Origin: Paenalicyclobacillus mengziensis
GTDB lineage: Bacteria > Bacillota > Bacilli > Alicyclobacillales > Alicyclobacillaceae
Assembly: GCF_017298635.1 (NCBI RefSeq)
Contig: NZ_CP071182.1
Location: forward strand, 496,001 to 560,000
Direction of reading: 5' to 3'
DNA: 64,000 bases
The position numbers and the translations under genes are program-made. Positions 23,977-32,325 of the stretch are shown one piece after another (position 1 is the stretch's first letter; every line of letters starts with the position of its first letter). The notes beneath the pieces were generated by a model. The model had not been told where the DNA came from. It did no database searches and worked only from the letters and a program-made list of their open reading frames with translations.

Positions 23977-26112
23977 CTATTCTGCAAACAATTTTTCTCC
24001 GCGCGCCAGGCGCCAGGCAATTCTGGCTACCTGCGGCAGTTCTCTGGCGGTCGGGGCATGCGCAGCCAGGTAGCGGGTCGCAGCTAGGACCAGGGTACGC
24101 ATGGCATCCTTGGCAATCGATCGTGTTGACTTCTCCCAGTCTTCATGCTCCTTGATGGCGGCTTCCAACATCTGAAACGAGTGGAACTCAGCGTCTTCGC
24201 GCAACAACAGATGACCGAGGGTGTTCCAGAGAGGGCCCATCGGTTGACCTGTGTCGATGTAATGGGCTACCCATGTGGCGGCTTCAGCCACCTGCTGTTG
24301 TTTATCGGTCAGGGCCAGGAGTTGACGGAGGTCTGTAGAATACCCTGCTCTGTCTGCAGCATCCGACTTTGGCAGCGCAGCAGAAGGTATGTTGAGGAAC
24401 CTGTCACGGTAAATTCGCATGGCAACGTGATAGATGGCACGGGTTGCAAGAGGGTTTTGACTCTGTTTTAATCGCTCGTGAACCGCGTGCGCATTGGTAA
24501 AGGTGTGGAGAACGGCAATCCAGTCGCCAAAGTCATTTTGTGTATGAAAGTGCACAATTCGTTTTGCTGCGGCGAGAGCCACCAACCCTGATAAATGCAC
24601 CGGATCGACGCCGCTAGTTAACAGAGCGGTCAATGTTTCCACGATGACACCTGGGTCGTCTCCGAGAAGAACGTCTACGATTTTTTCAGCGTCGGTTCGC
24701 GTCTGACGATCCGTTAAAAGTGGGCTCGTCTGACTTGGCATGATTGAGGCACTTCCCTCTATGCTTGAGGCACTTCCGTCTATGCTTGAGGCATTTCTGT
24801 CTGTGGGTGAATCACTCGTGCCTGACGCTAGGGTTGCAGGGGATATACGCCCAAGTTGGTTTTCCAATTCGCGAAAGGCTGCGAACAAGGGGCTCACCAG
24901 ATCGACAGGTGTCTGCCAGTTCTGCAGTTCTTCACTACGGGTAGGATTCCCTAAACCAGGAATAAGAGAACTGAGTACCTGCGGTCTTAATTCGGGTCGA
25001 ATTGCGGCAAGCGCCTCGAACGCCTTGTTGTGGAAATCGAGCGTGTGACCGCCGTCGAGGTAGAAGTGGTCGGTGACCGCGACAATCATCATGTCCGCGA
25101 CGTCGGCATCACTAGCATCGCCGCCGAGGACTGTGAGTAGTACGCGCTCGGCACCATCAATATCACGTACTTCAACGGATCGGCGGTACCACTCTTGTAG
25201 GCGAGGAGTGCCGAATTCAGTTGCTGGAAGCGGCTGTAGCATGTGGCGTTTGGGTCTCCCGGCAGAGTCGCGTGCCACATGTACCAGTCCCTGGACTAGG
25301 GCTAGGATCTGGCCGTAGGTGTCTAACTTTGCGATGACGTTTAAATTTGCAGCCAAGATTGTGAGCCCTGGGCCCCAGCCAGCGGATCGCTCCGATGTGC
25401 CAAAATCGATCCCGACCTCTGCGATACGTGCTGGGGCAACACCGGCATTGACCAGTGCGACGACCGACTTTGCGATGATGAGGGAGAGGTTTTGCTCCAG
25501 TCCCTCGCGCAAGCGGTGAAGGTGCCAATCCAGGTTCTTCGGCTGTTTGGGACGAGGATTCGCATAGACAATGCCGTTCTGTACGGCGATGGCGTGCGCT
25601 GGGACATCGTCGGCCCACGGATCGAGGGTGCCGCCGCTGCAGACGTCGAATCGTGCGTGGTGCCAGTGGCAAGTCAGCACCCCATCGCACACGCTACCGA
25701 GATGGAGTGGAAAGCCCATGTGTGGACAGCGGTTTTCCACAGCGTACAAGCTGCCTTCATGTTGAAACACAACAATACCCTTTACCACCATCGGCCCATT
25801 TTTATCGATTTCTTCTAGGGTTCCTATCCGGATCCACTCGCGTATGTCCAAATTCGGAGTGGGATTTGAGCTGACTTCTGAGCTGACTTCTGAGCTGACT
25901 TCTGAGCTGACTTCTGAGCTGACTTCTGAGCTGACTTCTGAGCTGACTTCTGAGCTGACTTCTGAGCTGACTTCTGAGGTAGCTTCTGAGGTAGCTTCTG
26001 AGGTAGCTTCTGAGGTAGCTTCTGAGGTAGCTTCTGAGGTAGCTTCTGAGGTAGCTTCTGAGGTAGACCCTGGCGGCGGGTTTGATGTCGAATCTGCCGG
26101 ACGAATGCTCAT
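23977..26112 (-). CDS. Rieske [2Fe-2S] domain protein with repeat-built N-terminus and unknown helical C-terminus
   Basis: The 711-residue protein has three parts. Residues 1 to about 85 are disordered tetrapeptide repeats, about seven SEAT then about nine SEVS, encoded by a 12-bp DNA repeat. Residues about 90-190 form a Rieske ferredoxin domain: VENRCPHMGFPLHLG and LTCHWHHARFDVCSGG supply the two Cys and two His cluster ligands. The remaining 520 residues are mostly helical (KSVVALVNAGVAPARIAEVGIDFG, VLLGDDPGVIVETLTALLTSG, HFHTQNDFGDWIAVLHTF) with several His residues. I do not recognise this domain; it may be a catalytic or electron-accepting partner. There is no TAT signal, so it is probably cytoplasmic. 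The large repeat field lies upstream. Confidence 0.78.
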   Translation of the reverse strand: MSIRPADSTSNPPPGSTSEATSEATSEATSEATSEATSEATSEATSEVSSEVSSEVSSEVSSEVSSEVSSEVSSEVSSEVSSNPTPNLDIREWIRIGTLEEIDKNGPMVVKGIVVFQHEGSLYAVENRCPHMGFPLHLGSVCDGVLTCHWHHARFDVCSGGTLDPWADDVPAHAIAVQNGIVYANPRPKQPKNLDWHLHRLREGLEQNLSLIIAKSVVALVNAGVAPARIAEVGIDFGTSERSAGWGPGLTILAANLNVIAKLDTYGQILALVQGLVHVARDSAGRPKRHMLQPLPATEFGTPRLQEWYRRSVEVRDIDGAERVLLTVLGGDASDADVADMMIVAVTDHFYLDGGHTLDFHNKAFEALAAIRPELRPQVLSSLIPGLGNPTRSEELQNWQTPVDLVSPLFAAFRELENQLGRISPATLASGTSDSPTDRNASSIDGSASSIEGSASIMPSQTSPLLTDRQTRTDAEKIVDVLLGDDPGVIVETLTALLTSGVDPVHLSGLVALAAAKRIVHFHTQNDFGDWIAVLHTFTNAHAVHERLKQSQNPLATRAIYHVAMRIYRDRFLNIPSAALPKSDAADRAGYSTDLRQLLALTDKQQQVAEAATWVAHYIDTGQPMGPLWNTLGHLLLREDAEFHSFQMLEAAIKEHEDWEKSTRSIAKDAMRTLVLAATRYLAAHAPTARELPQVARIAWRLARGEKLFAE
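25872..26063 (-). repeat. 12-bp coding tandem repeat, two subtypes
   Basis: On the plus strand TCTGAGCTGACT is repeated about nine times and then TCTGAGGTAGCT about seven to eight times. They encode SEVS and SEAT tetrapeptides at the N-terminus of the Rieske protein. The two homogeneous subtypes point to recent expansion. Confidence 0.95.
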
Positions 26113-26238
26113 CGTTTACTCCTCCACATTTCATGATATGAGGCTGGGACCTGCGACGAAAACGTACCCTGACAACTATATGGTAACGCTTTCAGGTTTG
26201 TCTGCCAATTGAGCTGGGGAATGGCGGAGTCTCAGGTC

Positions 26239-26283
26239 AGGTGTCGTGTGTCGTGTGTCGTGTGTCGTGTGTCGTGTGTCGTA
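26239..26283. repeat. 7-bp tandem repeat (TGTCGTG), about six copies
   Basis: GTGTCGT is repeated six times with a seven-base period and passes directly into the (GGGGCAA)n array of the same period. It lies about 130-170 bp upstream of the Rieske gene start. Confidence 0.9.
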
Positions 26284-26646
26284 TGGGCAAGGGGCAAGGG
26301 GCAAGGGGCAAGGGGCAAGGGGCAAGGGGCAAGGGGCAAGGGGGGCAAGGGGCAAGGGGCAAGGGGCAAGGGGCAAGGGGCAAGGGGCAAGGGGCAAGGG
26401 GCAAGGGGCAAGGGGCAAGGGGCAAGGGGCAAGGGGCAAGGGGCAAGGGGCAAGGGGCAAGGGGCAAGGGGCAAGGGGCAAGGGGCAAGGGGCAAGGGGC
26501 AAGGGGCAAGGGGCAAGGGGCAAGGGGCAAGGGGCAAGGGGCAAGGGGCAAGGGGCAAGGGGCAAGGGGCAAGGGGCAAGGGGCAAGGGGCAAGGGGCAA
26601 GGGGCAAGGGGCAAGGGGCAAGGGGCAAGGGGCAAGGGGCAAGGGG
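26284..26646 (+). repeat. (GGGGCAA)n heptanucleotide array, about 51 copies
   Basis: The 363-bp stretch is an almost perfect run of GGGGCAA with one GGGGGG interruption near 26341. Runs of four Gs separated by CAA are ideal G-quadruplex sequence on the plus strand, with the C-rich complement on the other strand. Because 7 is prime to 3, all six frames are open, giving spurious Gly-Lys-Gln-Ala-Arg or Pro-Leu-Ala-Cys ORFs. No ribosome site supports any of them. It is upstream of the Rieske gene. Confidence 0.97.
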
Positions 26647-27709
26647 GTACCCGCCAGTTACTAAGATGCAAATGTATCGCTAGTGTACGAAAAGAGGGGG
26701 TAGAGGCTAGTCCCTAGAGCTCAGAACTATCCTTGTGCCTCTTTGTTGAGGGGTACCGGATCGGCCTTAGGGTACAGGATGATACTTACGATACCCCCTA
26801 GGGTTGACGAATAAGGATAGGGAAGGTAGTGCTATTTGGACCACATACCCTGGGGGGTTCCACTGTAAGGAAACAATTGATACCTAGCGCCAGCAAGATA
26901 CCCCATGGGGTTTATGTTGCCAAGATGCAAATTGATACCTAAGCCCAGGCACACACCTCAGGGCTCGGCTGCCCAAGACACGAGTTGATACCTACACCCG
27001 CTGACATACCGCCTCAGGCTCATCAAAGGGGTACCAGCCGACCCGCAAGATACAAGAGTATCCTTAGCCGGCGATACGAGGGGGTACCGACTGGACACTA
27101 GGATACAAAAGTATAGCTGCAGGGTGAAGGCCTGGGGTACCGGATCGGCCATAGGGTACAGGATGATACTTATGATACCCCCTGGGGTTGACGAATAAGG
27201 ATAGGGAAGGTAGTGCTATTTGGGCCACATACCCCGGGGGGTTAGGCGGTAGAGCACAAGTTGATACTTATGCCTGGGGCCTATACCCCCACGGGTTCAT
27301 CGGGTAAGGCATCTAAGGCAAATAGGTATCGCTATCGCCTTATCGAATTTGTGACCAATGGTAAACAGCTTCCACCCGAACGTACGCCCCTGACGGCATG
27401 GGGGTACCAGCCTACCCGCAAGATACAAGAGTATCCTTAGCCGGCGATACGGGGGGGTACCGACTGGATGCTAGGATACAAAAGTATAGCTGCAGGGTGA
27501 AGGCCTGGGGTACCGGACCGGCCCTAGGGTACAGAATGATACTTACGATACCCCCTGGGGTTGACGAATAAGGATAGGGAAGGTAGTGCTATTTGGACCG
27601 CATACCCTGGGGGGTTAGGCGTTAAAGAACAAATCTATCCCTGCATTCCACGGAGTACCCTGGGGGGTTCCTGGTGTAGAGCAACAAACTATCGCTCCGC
27701 GATGCACCG
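26647..27709 (+). repeat. Field of degenerate 52-60 bp repeats with a 373-384 bp higher-order copy
   Basis: No ORF is present. Units share GGGGTACC or ATACCCC-N2-GGGGTT boundaries and a central RGATRCAARAGTATC-like core, the same family as at 11.9-12.6 kb. A block starting GGGGTACCGGATCGGCC is found at 26750, 27134 and 27507, each followed by GTTGACGAATAAGGATAGGG and GGTAGTGCTATTTGG. The 27028-27250 block is repeated at 27401-27620 with few changes. The core GATACAAGAGTATC forms a hairpin with an AAGA loop. A GGTAC palindrome is retained in most units. Confidence 0.9.
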
Positions 27710-27816
27710 CCCCGGTCACCCCGGTCGCCCCGATCACCCCGATCACCCCGATCACCCCGATCACCCCGATCACCCCGGTCGCCCCGGTCGCCCCGGTCGC
27801 CCCGGTCGCCCCGGGA
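27710..27816. repeat. 9-bp tandem repeat, 11 copies
   Basis: CCCCGGTCA/CCCCGGTCG and CCCCGATCA variants alternate in blocks over about 105 bp, ending just before the stop of the rRNA methyltransferase gene on the other strand. The 9-bp period leaves an open frame, but no start site supports translation. Confidence 0.93.
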
Positions 27817-27858
27817 TATCTGGGGCTGCGGTTGTTGGCTCAGGTGTTGGCTGCCATT

Positions 27859-29160
27859 TTACCGCGATCGCACCTCATAAATTGCAAACTTCAGGTAGTG
27901 CCCCTCGTCCACGCCGGCAATTTCAGGGTGGTCTTTTCCTGCGCCTGACCAGTGAACCAGCCGCAAGACCTTGTGCGCATCAAAAGCTGCGTCGAGGATA
28001 ACGTCCTTGAACATGTCTGGTCGCAGGTGGTACGAACAACTTGCAGTAACGAGGAAGCCTCCGTCCCGAACAAGTTTGAGGCCCCGAAGGTTGATCTCTT
28101 TATACCCGCGAATCGCTCCTTCAAGGGCGCGGCGGGATTTGGCGAAGGCGGGCGGATCGAGAATGACCACGTCGTAGTTTCGGCCACTGGCTTCTTCCTC
28201 GCGTAGGAAGTCAAATGCATTGGCTTCGATGAAGTCGATGCGGTCGTCGACCTCATTCAACCGAGCATTCTCCTTTGCAACCTCGATGGCTGGTAGAGAG
28301 ATGTCAACGGCGGTAACGTGGCGTGCCCCATACTTCGCTGCGTGCACGGTAAAGGCTCCCGTGTGACAGAAGCACTCCAAGACGTCAGCGCCCCGTTCCA
28401 AAGGCTGGTGCTGATGCCTGTCTGTGGCCGCCTGCCCGTTGATGGCCACAATCCCGTCCATGCCCACATGCCCGTCTAGGGACCGATGGTCGCCGGAGTT
28501 ACCCCATCCTGTCATGAGGGGGGCGATGGCGGCACGATTTTCGCGTTGATCGAAGAAGTAACCGGTCTTTTGGCCTTCCCAGATGTCAACGACAAAGCGC
28601 ATTCCGTTTTCTTCAATCTCGACTTTTTCCGGGACATTGCCTGCCCAGACGCTCGTCTCGAGCGGCAGTCCTTCCAGCCTTCGTACCTGGACGTCGTTGC
28701 GTAGGAAGATGCCCCGCGGTTGAAAGACCGTCATCAAAGCGGCGCGAATCTGGGACTTAAATCGTTCCATTCCAAGGGAGAGGATTTGCACGGACAGGAC
28801 ATCGCTATATTTATCGACAATCAAACCGGGTAGAAAATCTGCTTCACCGTAAACAGCGCGGCAGGATTCAATCTCGCCGATAAAGCGTTGACGATATGCC
28901 CAGGCCTCCTCGATGCGACGCGCAAAGAACCTTTCGTCGAAGACTTCGTCCGCGCGATAACTTAGTACACGGGCGATGATTTGGGATTCGGGATTGTACG
29001 TAGCCAGTGCTAGAAATACACCTTGATGGTTCACAATTTGGACGATCCCGTTGGCCTCGACCCGCCCCTCCAAGCGGTTTACTTCGCTCTGGTAAACCCA
29101 TGGATGACCTGTCTCAATACGTCGTTTACGGTTTCGGTTCAAGAATAGCTTTGCGGTCAT
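27859..29160 (-). CDS. PUA-domain class I SAM rRNA methyltransferase (RlmI family)
   Basis: The 433-residue protein begins with [21 protein letters not shown], an RNA-binding PUA domain. A Rossmann methyltransferase follows, with [21 protein letters not shown] (motif I region, parts quoted), [17 protein letters not shown] and [14 protein letters not shown] as the catalytic loop. This is the RlmI/YccW type that makes m5C in 23S rRNA, though RlmI itself targets C1962 in E. coli and the exact site here is inferred. An insertion around residues 220-265 ([21 protein letters not shown]) is low complexity and derives from short GC-rich DNA repeats. The ATG start has AGGTGACT upstream. Confidence 0.9.
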   Translation of the reverse strand: MTAKLFLNRNRKRRIETGHPWVYQSEVNRLEGRVEANGIVQIVNHQGVFLALATYNPESQIIARVLSYRADEVFDERFFARRIEEAWAYRQRFIGEIESCRAVYGEADFLPGLIVDKYSDVLSVQILSLGMERFKSQIRAALMTVFQPRGIFLRNDVQVRRLEGLPLETSVWAGNVPEKVEIEENGMRFVVDIWEGQKTGYFFDQRENRAAIAPLMTGWGNSGDHRSLDGHVGMDGIVAINGQAATDRHQHQPLERGADVLECFCHTGAFTVHAAKYGARHVTAVDISLPAIEVAKENARLNEVDDRIDFIEANAFDFLREEEASGRNYDVVILDPPAFAKSRRALEGAIRGYKEINLRGLKLVRDGGFLVTASCSYHLRPDMFKDVILDAAFDAHKVLRLVHWSGAGKDHPEIAGVDEGHYLKFAIYEVRSR

Positions 29161-29284
29161 CTAGTCACCTTTCATTCCTAATGAATTCGAAGTTCCTTCA
29201 TAACTTATTAACATTCCTTAGCTATAATATCCGACAGAAAGAGATTCAAACAATCAGACTGTAACAATGGGAAAGGGAGATCTA

Positions 29285-29755
29285 ATGGGAGGAAGCGCTT
29301 TGTCATCGCTGTTTCATTTGTTCCCGTCTACGATTCACCCAATGGTCGTGCATTTTACCATCGCAATTGTGTTCTTGGCTGGCTTAGCCGGCATCGTTGG
29401 GCTAATGTGGCGTGCTGATGGGTTTTTTCCAAAGTTGTATATGTTGATGCTGTTCCTGGCCATCTTGGCTACAATAGCCGCAGGTGTCGCTGGAGTCATC
29501 AGTGAGTCATACCTAAAGACGATACCGAATGGCGTTGGGCACATACTCTCGACCCACAAGTTCTACGGCGAATTGACAGGGGTCAGTCTTGTGATTTCGT
29601 TTGCCCTGCAAGCTTGGCGTTGGTGGAACAGAAAGCCTGCTTGGAGCGTCTCTGGACTGTCGCTCTTGTTCTCGATTATCGCTGTGATCCTTGTGAGTAT
29701 GGCAGGCCACCTCGGCGGTACGATGGTCTACGACCATGGACTCGGTGTCTCCTGA
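29285..29755 (+). CDS. DUF2231-type membrane protein
   Basis: The 156-residue protein has four hydrophobic helices: IHPMVVHFTIAIVFLAGLAG, KLYMLMLFLAILATIAAGVAG, LTGVSLVISFALQAW and GLSLLFSIIAVILVSMAGHLGG. The HPMVVHF and late HLGG-x-MVY motifs are typical of DUF2231 proteins, whose conserved histidines may bind metal or heme; function is unknown. It starts at the ATG at 29285 because AAGGGAGATCTA lies just ahead; an ATG six codons earlier has no site. A TATAAT hexamer lies at 29223-29228. Confidence 0.82.
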   Translation: MGGSALSSLFHLFPSTIHPMVVHFTIAIVFLAGLAGIVGLMWRADGFFPKLYMLMLFLAILATIAAGVAGVISESYLKTIPNGVGHILSTHKFYGELTGVSLVISFALQAWRWWNRKPAWSVSGLSLLFSIIAVILVSMAGHLGGTMVYDHGLGVS

Positions 29756-29812
29756 TATACACATTCGCGACGGTCGGCTTTTTCTAGTGTCTCCTGATAT
29801 ACACATTCGCAA
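29747..29812 (+). repeat. Direct repeat of 24 bp after the DUF2231 gene
   Basis: GTGTCTCCTGATATACACAT followed by TCGC occurs at 29747 (overlapping the stop codon) and again at 29789. It is a recent short duplication; no function is visible. Confidence 0.8.
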
Positions 29813-30025
29813 CAAATCAGTGTCACCCGTAAGCTTCCTTTGAGTCTCACCCGTAAGGCTCCTTCACACATATAAGCGAAAGATACCACAACCGTCGGTT
29901 TTTATCGCCCGCATCCTTCATGCTCATCCTCCCTTATTGATAAAATAAGTGAGGAAGAATCGAAGGGTGGGGGCCATTCATTTGCAGATGGCTAATGCTC
30001 ATCAGCCTACTAGGAGGTTGACATC

Positions 30026-30388
30026 TTGATTCAAAAAGTGACGCTAAGAGACAAGTTTGAGCTCTTTCATGACCATTGGCATCCGCGCATTGTCGGTCAG
30101 GTGAATGATATGCATGTGAAGCTAACCAGGTTGAAGGGCGAGTTTCTGTGGCATACCCACGATGAAGAAGATGAGATGTTTCTTGTTGTCGAAGGACAGC
30201 TCATCATCCGACTGCGCGACGGCGAAGTCGCTCTCGGCCCTGGTGAATTTATCGTTATCCCACATGGTGTAGAGCATCAACCCGTAGCCATGGAGGAGGT
30301 TCTGGTCATGTTGTTCGAGCCGGTAGGCACCCTCAACACGGGGAATGTTGAGAACGAAAGAACGGTCGCACAACTCGATTGGATTTAA
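30026..30388 (+). CDS. Cupin domain protein
   Basis: The 120-residue protein is a single cupin: the first motif FLWHTHDEEDEMFLVVEGQLIIRL supplies His, His and Glu metal ligands (parts quoted), and GEFIVIPHGVEHQPVAMEEVLVMLFEP supplies the last His. Single cupins of this length are often small isomerases, dioxygenase-like enzymes or binding proteins, so no precise reaction can be given. It starts at a TTG behind AGGAGGTTGACATC. It stands alone between convergent neighbours. Confidence 0.9.
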   Translation: MIQKVTLRDKFELFHDHWHPRIVGQVNDMHVKLTRLKGEFLWHTHDEEDEMFLVVEGQLIIRLRDGEVALGPGEFIVIPHGVEHQPVAMEEVLVMLFEPVGTLNTGNVENERTVAQLDWI

Positions 30389-30471
30389 GACAGAAATACC
30401 CGGTTCTTCGGCGGTAGCTCTAGACGCTGCTAACCGCAGTCACTGCGAAGACGACCGTCGGTCTATGTTGA

Positions 30472-31947
30472 TTACAACTGGCGGCGCGTTGCTTCCATGA
30501 GAAGCGACGCGCTTTTCCTGCGCTTGCCAATTTTTCTCCGGATAAAAAATACGACCGAGACCACAATCAGAACCAGCAAGCCAGAACCTGCTGGGATGAA
30601 CCACCTCTTGGAGACCAAGGGTTGATTCGACGTCCCGATTGTATGCCTTGTAAAGCCATGGAGGTTCACATACACGGGCATCGTCATCATGGGTTGCGAA
30701 GGAATCGCGTATGATACGTCACCGACGTCAAGCGTACCATTCTTGTTTGCAAGCGTATGACTTGTCGCTTCTAAAAAAGGCGCATTGATGGACAACGTGC
30801 CGGTGTCAAACGTGATCCCCTGAGTAACGCTAGAGCCAGGTGGCAAAGTCCGGAGTTGAATCGTCATCTTCGGCTGAATAGGGTGGCTCTTGTCGACAGT
30901 CGCAAGAACATTCTGTGCCGCGTAGAGCGGGACAACCTTACCGCTCGAGGTCTGTAGTTGTCCGAGAATTTCACCGCGGTGTGCGATTGTCTCCGTCTGA
31001 TAGTGGGCAAAGGCAAAGTTCAACAACTGTGTTGCATCATTATCGATCTCGTAGTTCGTGGGTGCGTCCAGCAATATTGCGAGGAATGTATCATTTCCGT
31101 GCGTTGCTGCCACCGCGAGTGTTTCGTGGGCGACATCAGTGAACCCAGTCTTAATTCCAATGGCCCCAGGGTAGGTGAACAACATGTGGTTAATGTTGTA
31201 GAGCTTTGATTGCCAGGCTTGGCCTTTCCAGTTGTAGGATTTCGTCGCGACAATCTTACGAAACTCAGGAATCTGCATTGCTGCCCGTGATATCAAGGCC
31301 ATGTCATAAGCGGTCGTAACGTGATTCGGATTGGGAAGGCCGTTTGGATTGACGAAGTGAGTGTGGTTGGCGCCCAGGGCTTTCGCTTCGGCGTTCATCA
31401 TGTTTGCAAAACCTGAGACACTTCCGCCGTATTTTTCCGCAATCGCAACCGCTGCGTCATTGGCAGAAATCAGCAAAAGACCGTAAAGCATTTGCTTTAA
31501 AGTCTTCTGTTCGCCGGGTACAAAATAAAGTTTGTCAGGTGGCTGATTCGCAGCATTTTTACTAACCGTGATGATGTCGCTTAATTTGCCGTGTTGGAGA
31601 GCCAGGATAGCAGTCATGATTTTCGTAATGCTTGCTGGATAATGTTCGGTTAACGGAGCCTTTGCGTACACGACGGTACCCGTTGTCATGTCCATGACAA
31701 CCGCAGCTTGAGATATGATATTAGGAAATGGCTCAGGCTGGCTAGTCATAGGTACGCCGTTTACCCATGTTTGATTTAATACCAGCGGATTTTCATCTCC
31801 ATTTTTAGCGGCGAAATCGCTGGTGTTCATTGAAGCTGCGGCGTTGTCGAGACCGGGTGGTACGGATGCCTCAGCGACAGGCATATGAAAACAGGTGATA
31901 TAAACCATTGAAATCAGGGACACAACCCTGAGTAAACGTGATCGCAC
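30472..31947 (-). CDS. D-alanyl-D-alanine carboxypeptidase (low-molecular-weight PBP)
   Basis: The 491-residue protein has an N-terminal signal helix (LLRVVSLISMVYITCFHM), then PASITKIMTAILAL with the catalytic Ser and Lys, LISANDAAVAIAE as the SxN triad and GIKTGFTDVA as the KTG box. A C-terminal domain follows, then a membrane anchor (WFIPAGSGLLVLIVVSVVFFI) and a basic cytoplasmic tail. It trims the terminal D-Ala of peptidoglycan stem peptides outside the membrane, like DacA/DacF. Start ATG after GGAGGAGAACC-like sequence. A tandem array containing TTGACC units lies 47 to 204 bp upstream in its promoter region. Confidence 0.93.
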   Translation of the reverse strand: MRSRLLRVVSLISMVYITCFHMPVAEASVPPGLDNAAASMNTSDFAAKNGDENPLVLNQTWVNGVPMTSQPEPFPNIISQAAVVMDMTTGTVVYAKAPLTEHYPASITKIMTAILALQHGKLSDIITVSKNAANQPPDKLYFVPGEQKTLKQMLYGLLLISANDAAVAIAEKYGGSVSGFANMMNAEAKALGANHTHFVNPNGLPNPNHVTTAYDMALISRAAMQIPEFRKIVATKSYNWKGQAWQSKLYNINHMLFTYPGAIGIKTGFTDVAHETLAVAATHGNDTFLAILLDAPTNYEIDNDATQLLNFAFAHYQTETIAHRGEILGQLQTSSGKVVPLYAAQNVLATVDKSHPIQPKMTIQLRTLPPGSSVTQGITFDTGTLSINAPFLEATSHTLANKNGTLDVGDVSYAIPSQPMMTMPVYVNLHGFTRHTIGTSNQPLVSKRWFIPAGSGLLVLIVVSVVFFIRRKIGKRRKSASLLMEATRRQL

Positions 31948-31993
31948 GAATGGTTCTCCTCCAGATCTACAGGTCTAAGCGTTCCTGAATTGA

Positions 31994-32151
31994 GTGTTCA
32001 TGGTCAAGTTGTTCATGGTCAAGTTGTTCATGGTCAAGTTGTTCATGGTCAAGTTGTTCATGGTCAAGTTGTTCATGGTCAAGTGTTCATGGTCAAGTGT
32101 TCATGGTCAAGTGTTCATGGTCAAGTGTTCATGGTCAAGTGTTCATGGTCA
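31994..32151 (-). repeat. 15-bp then 14-bp tandem repeat upstream of the carboxypeptidase gene
   Basis: GTTCATGGTCAAGTT occurs six times, followed by GTTCATGGTCAAGT five times (11 copies of the GTTCATGGTCA core). Read on the minus strand, toward the carboxypeptidase, each copy carries TTGACC, a -35-like hexamer. It is non-coding, and the change of period from 15 to 14 excludes a reading frame. Confidence 0.95.
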
Positions 32152-32325
32152 GGGGTAAGGTATCTTTTTCTGTGTGGACAGATGTTGAATGGAATCATGA
32201 ATATTATAGATGTGTACACCCTGTCTGGATAGACAAGAAGTCCTGTCAAGTTGTTACAGGCTCAAGACCTACGTGCAGGCTTAAGACCTACGTACTACGG
32301 GATTGTCGGGTATGACGCACGGCAA
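32152..32325. other. Intergenic region, short direct repeat only
   Basis: AGGCTCAAGACCTACGT near 32259 is followed by AGGCTTAAGACCTACGT near 32277. A small hairpin (CCTGT/ACAGG) precedes it. No gene and no good terminator for the kinase gene are seen. Confidence 0.5.

Noticed and set aside
26209-26717. Long open frames (about 135-158 codons) in all frames through the GGGGCAA array
   Set aside because: They arise because a 7-bp repeat without stop codons keeps every frame open. They have no ribosome sites and the same peptide appears in several frames.
27561-28001. 146-codon plus-strand frame ending near 28001
   Set aside because: It is built from the 9-bp CCCCGRTCR repeats and the antisense end of the rRNA methyltransferase, with no start site.
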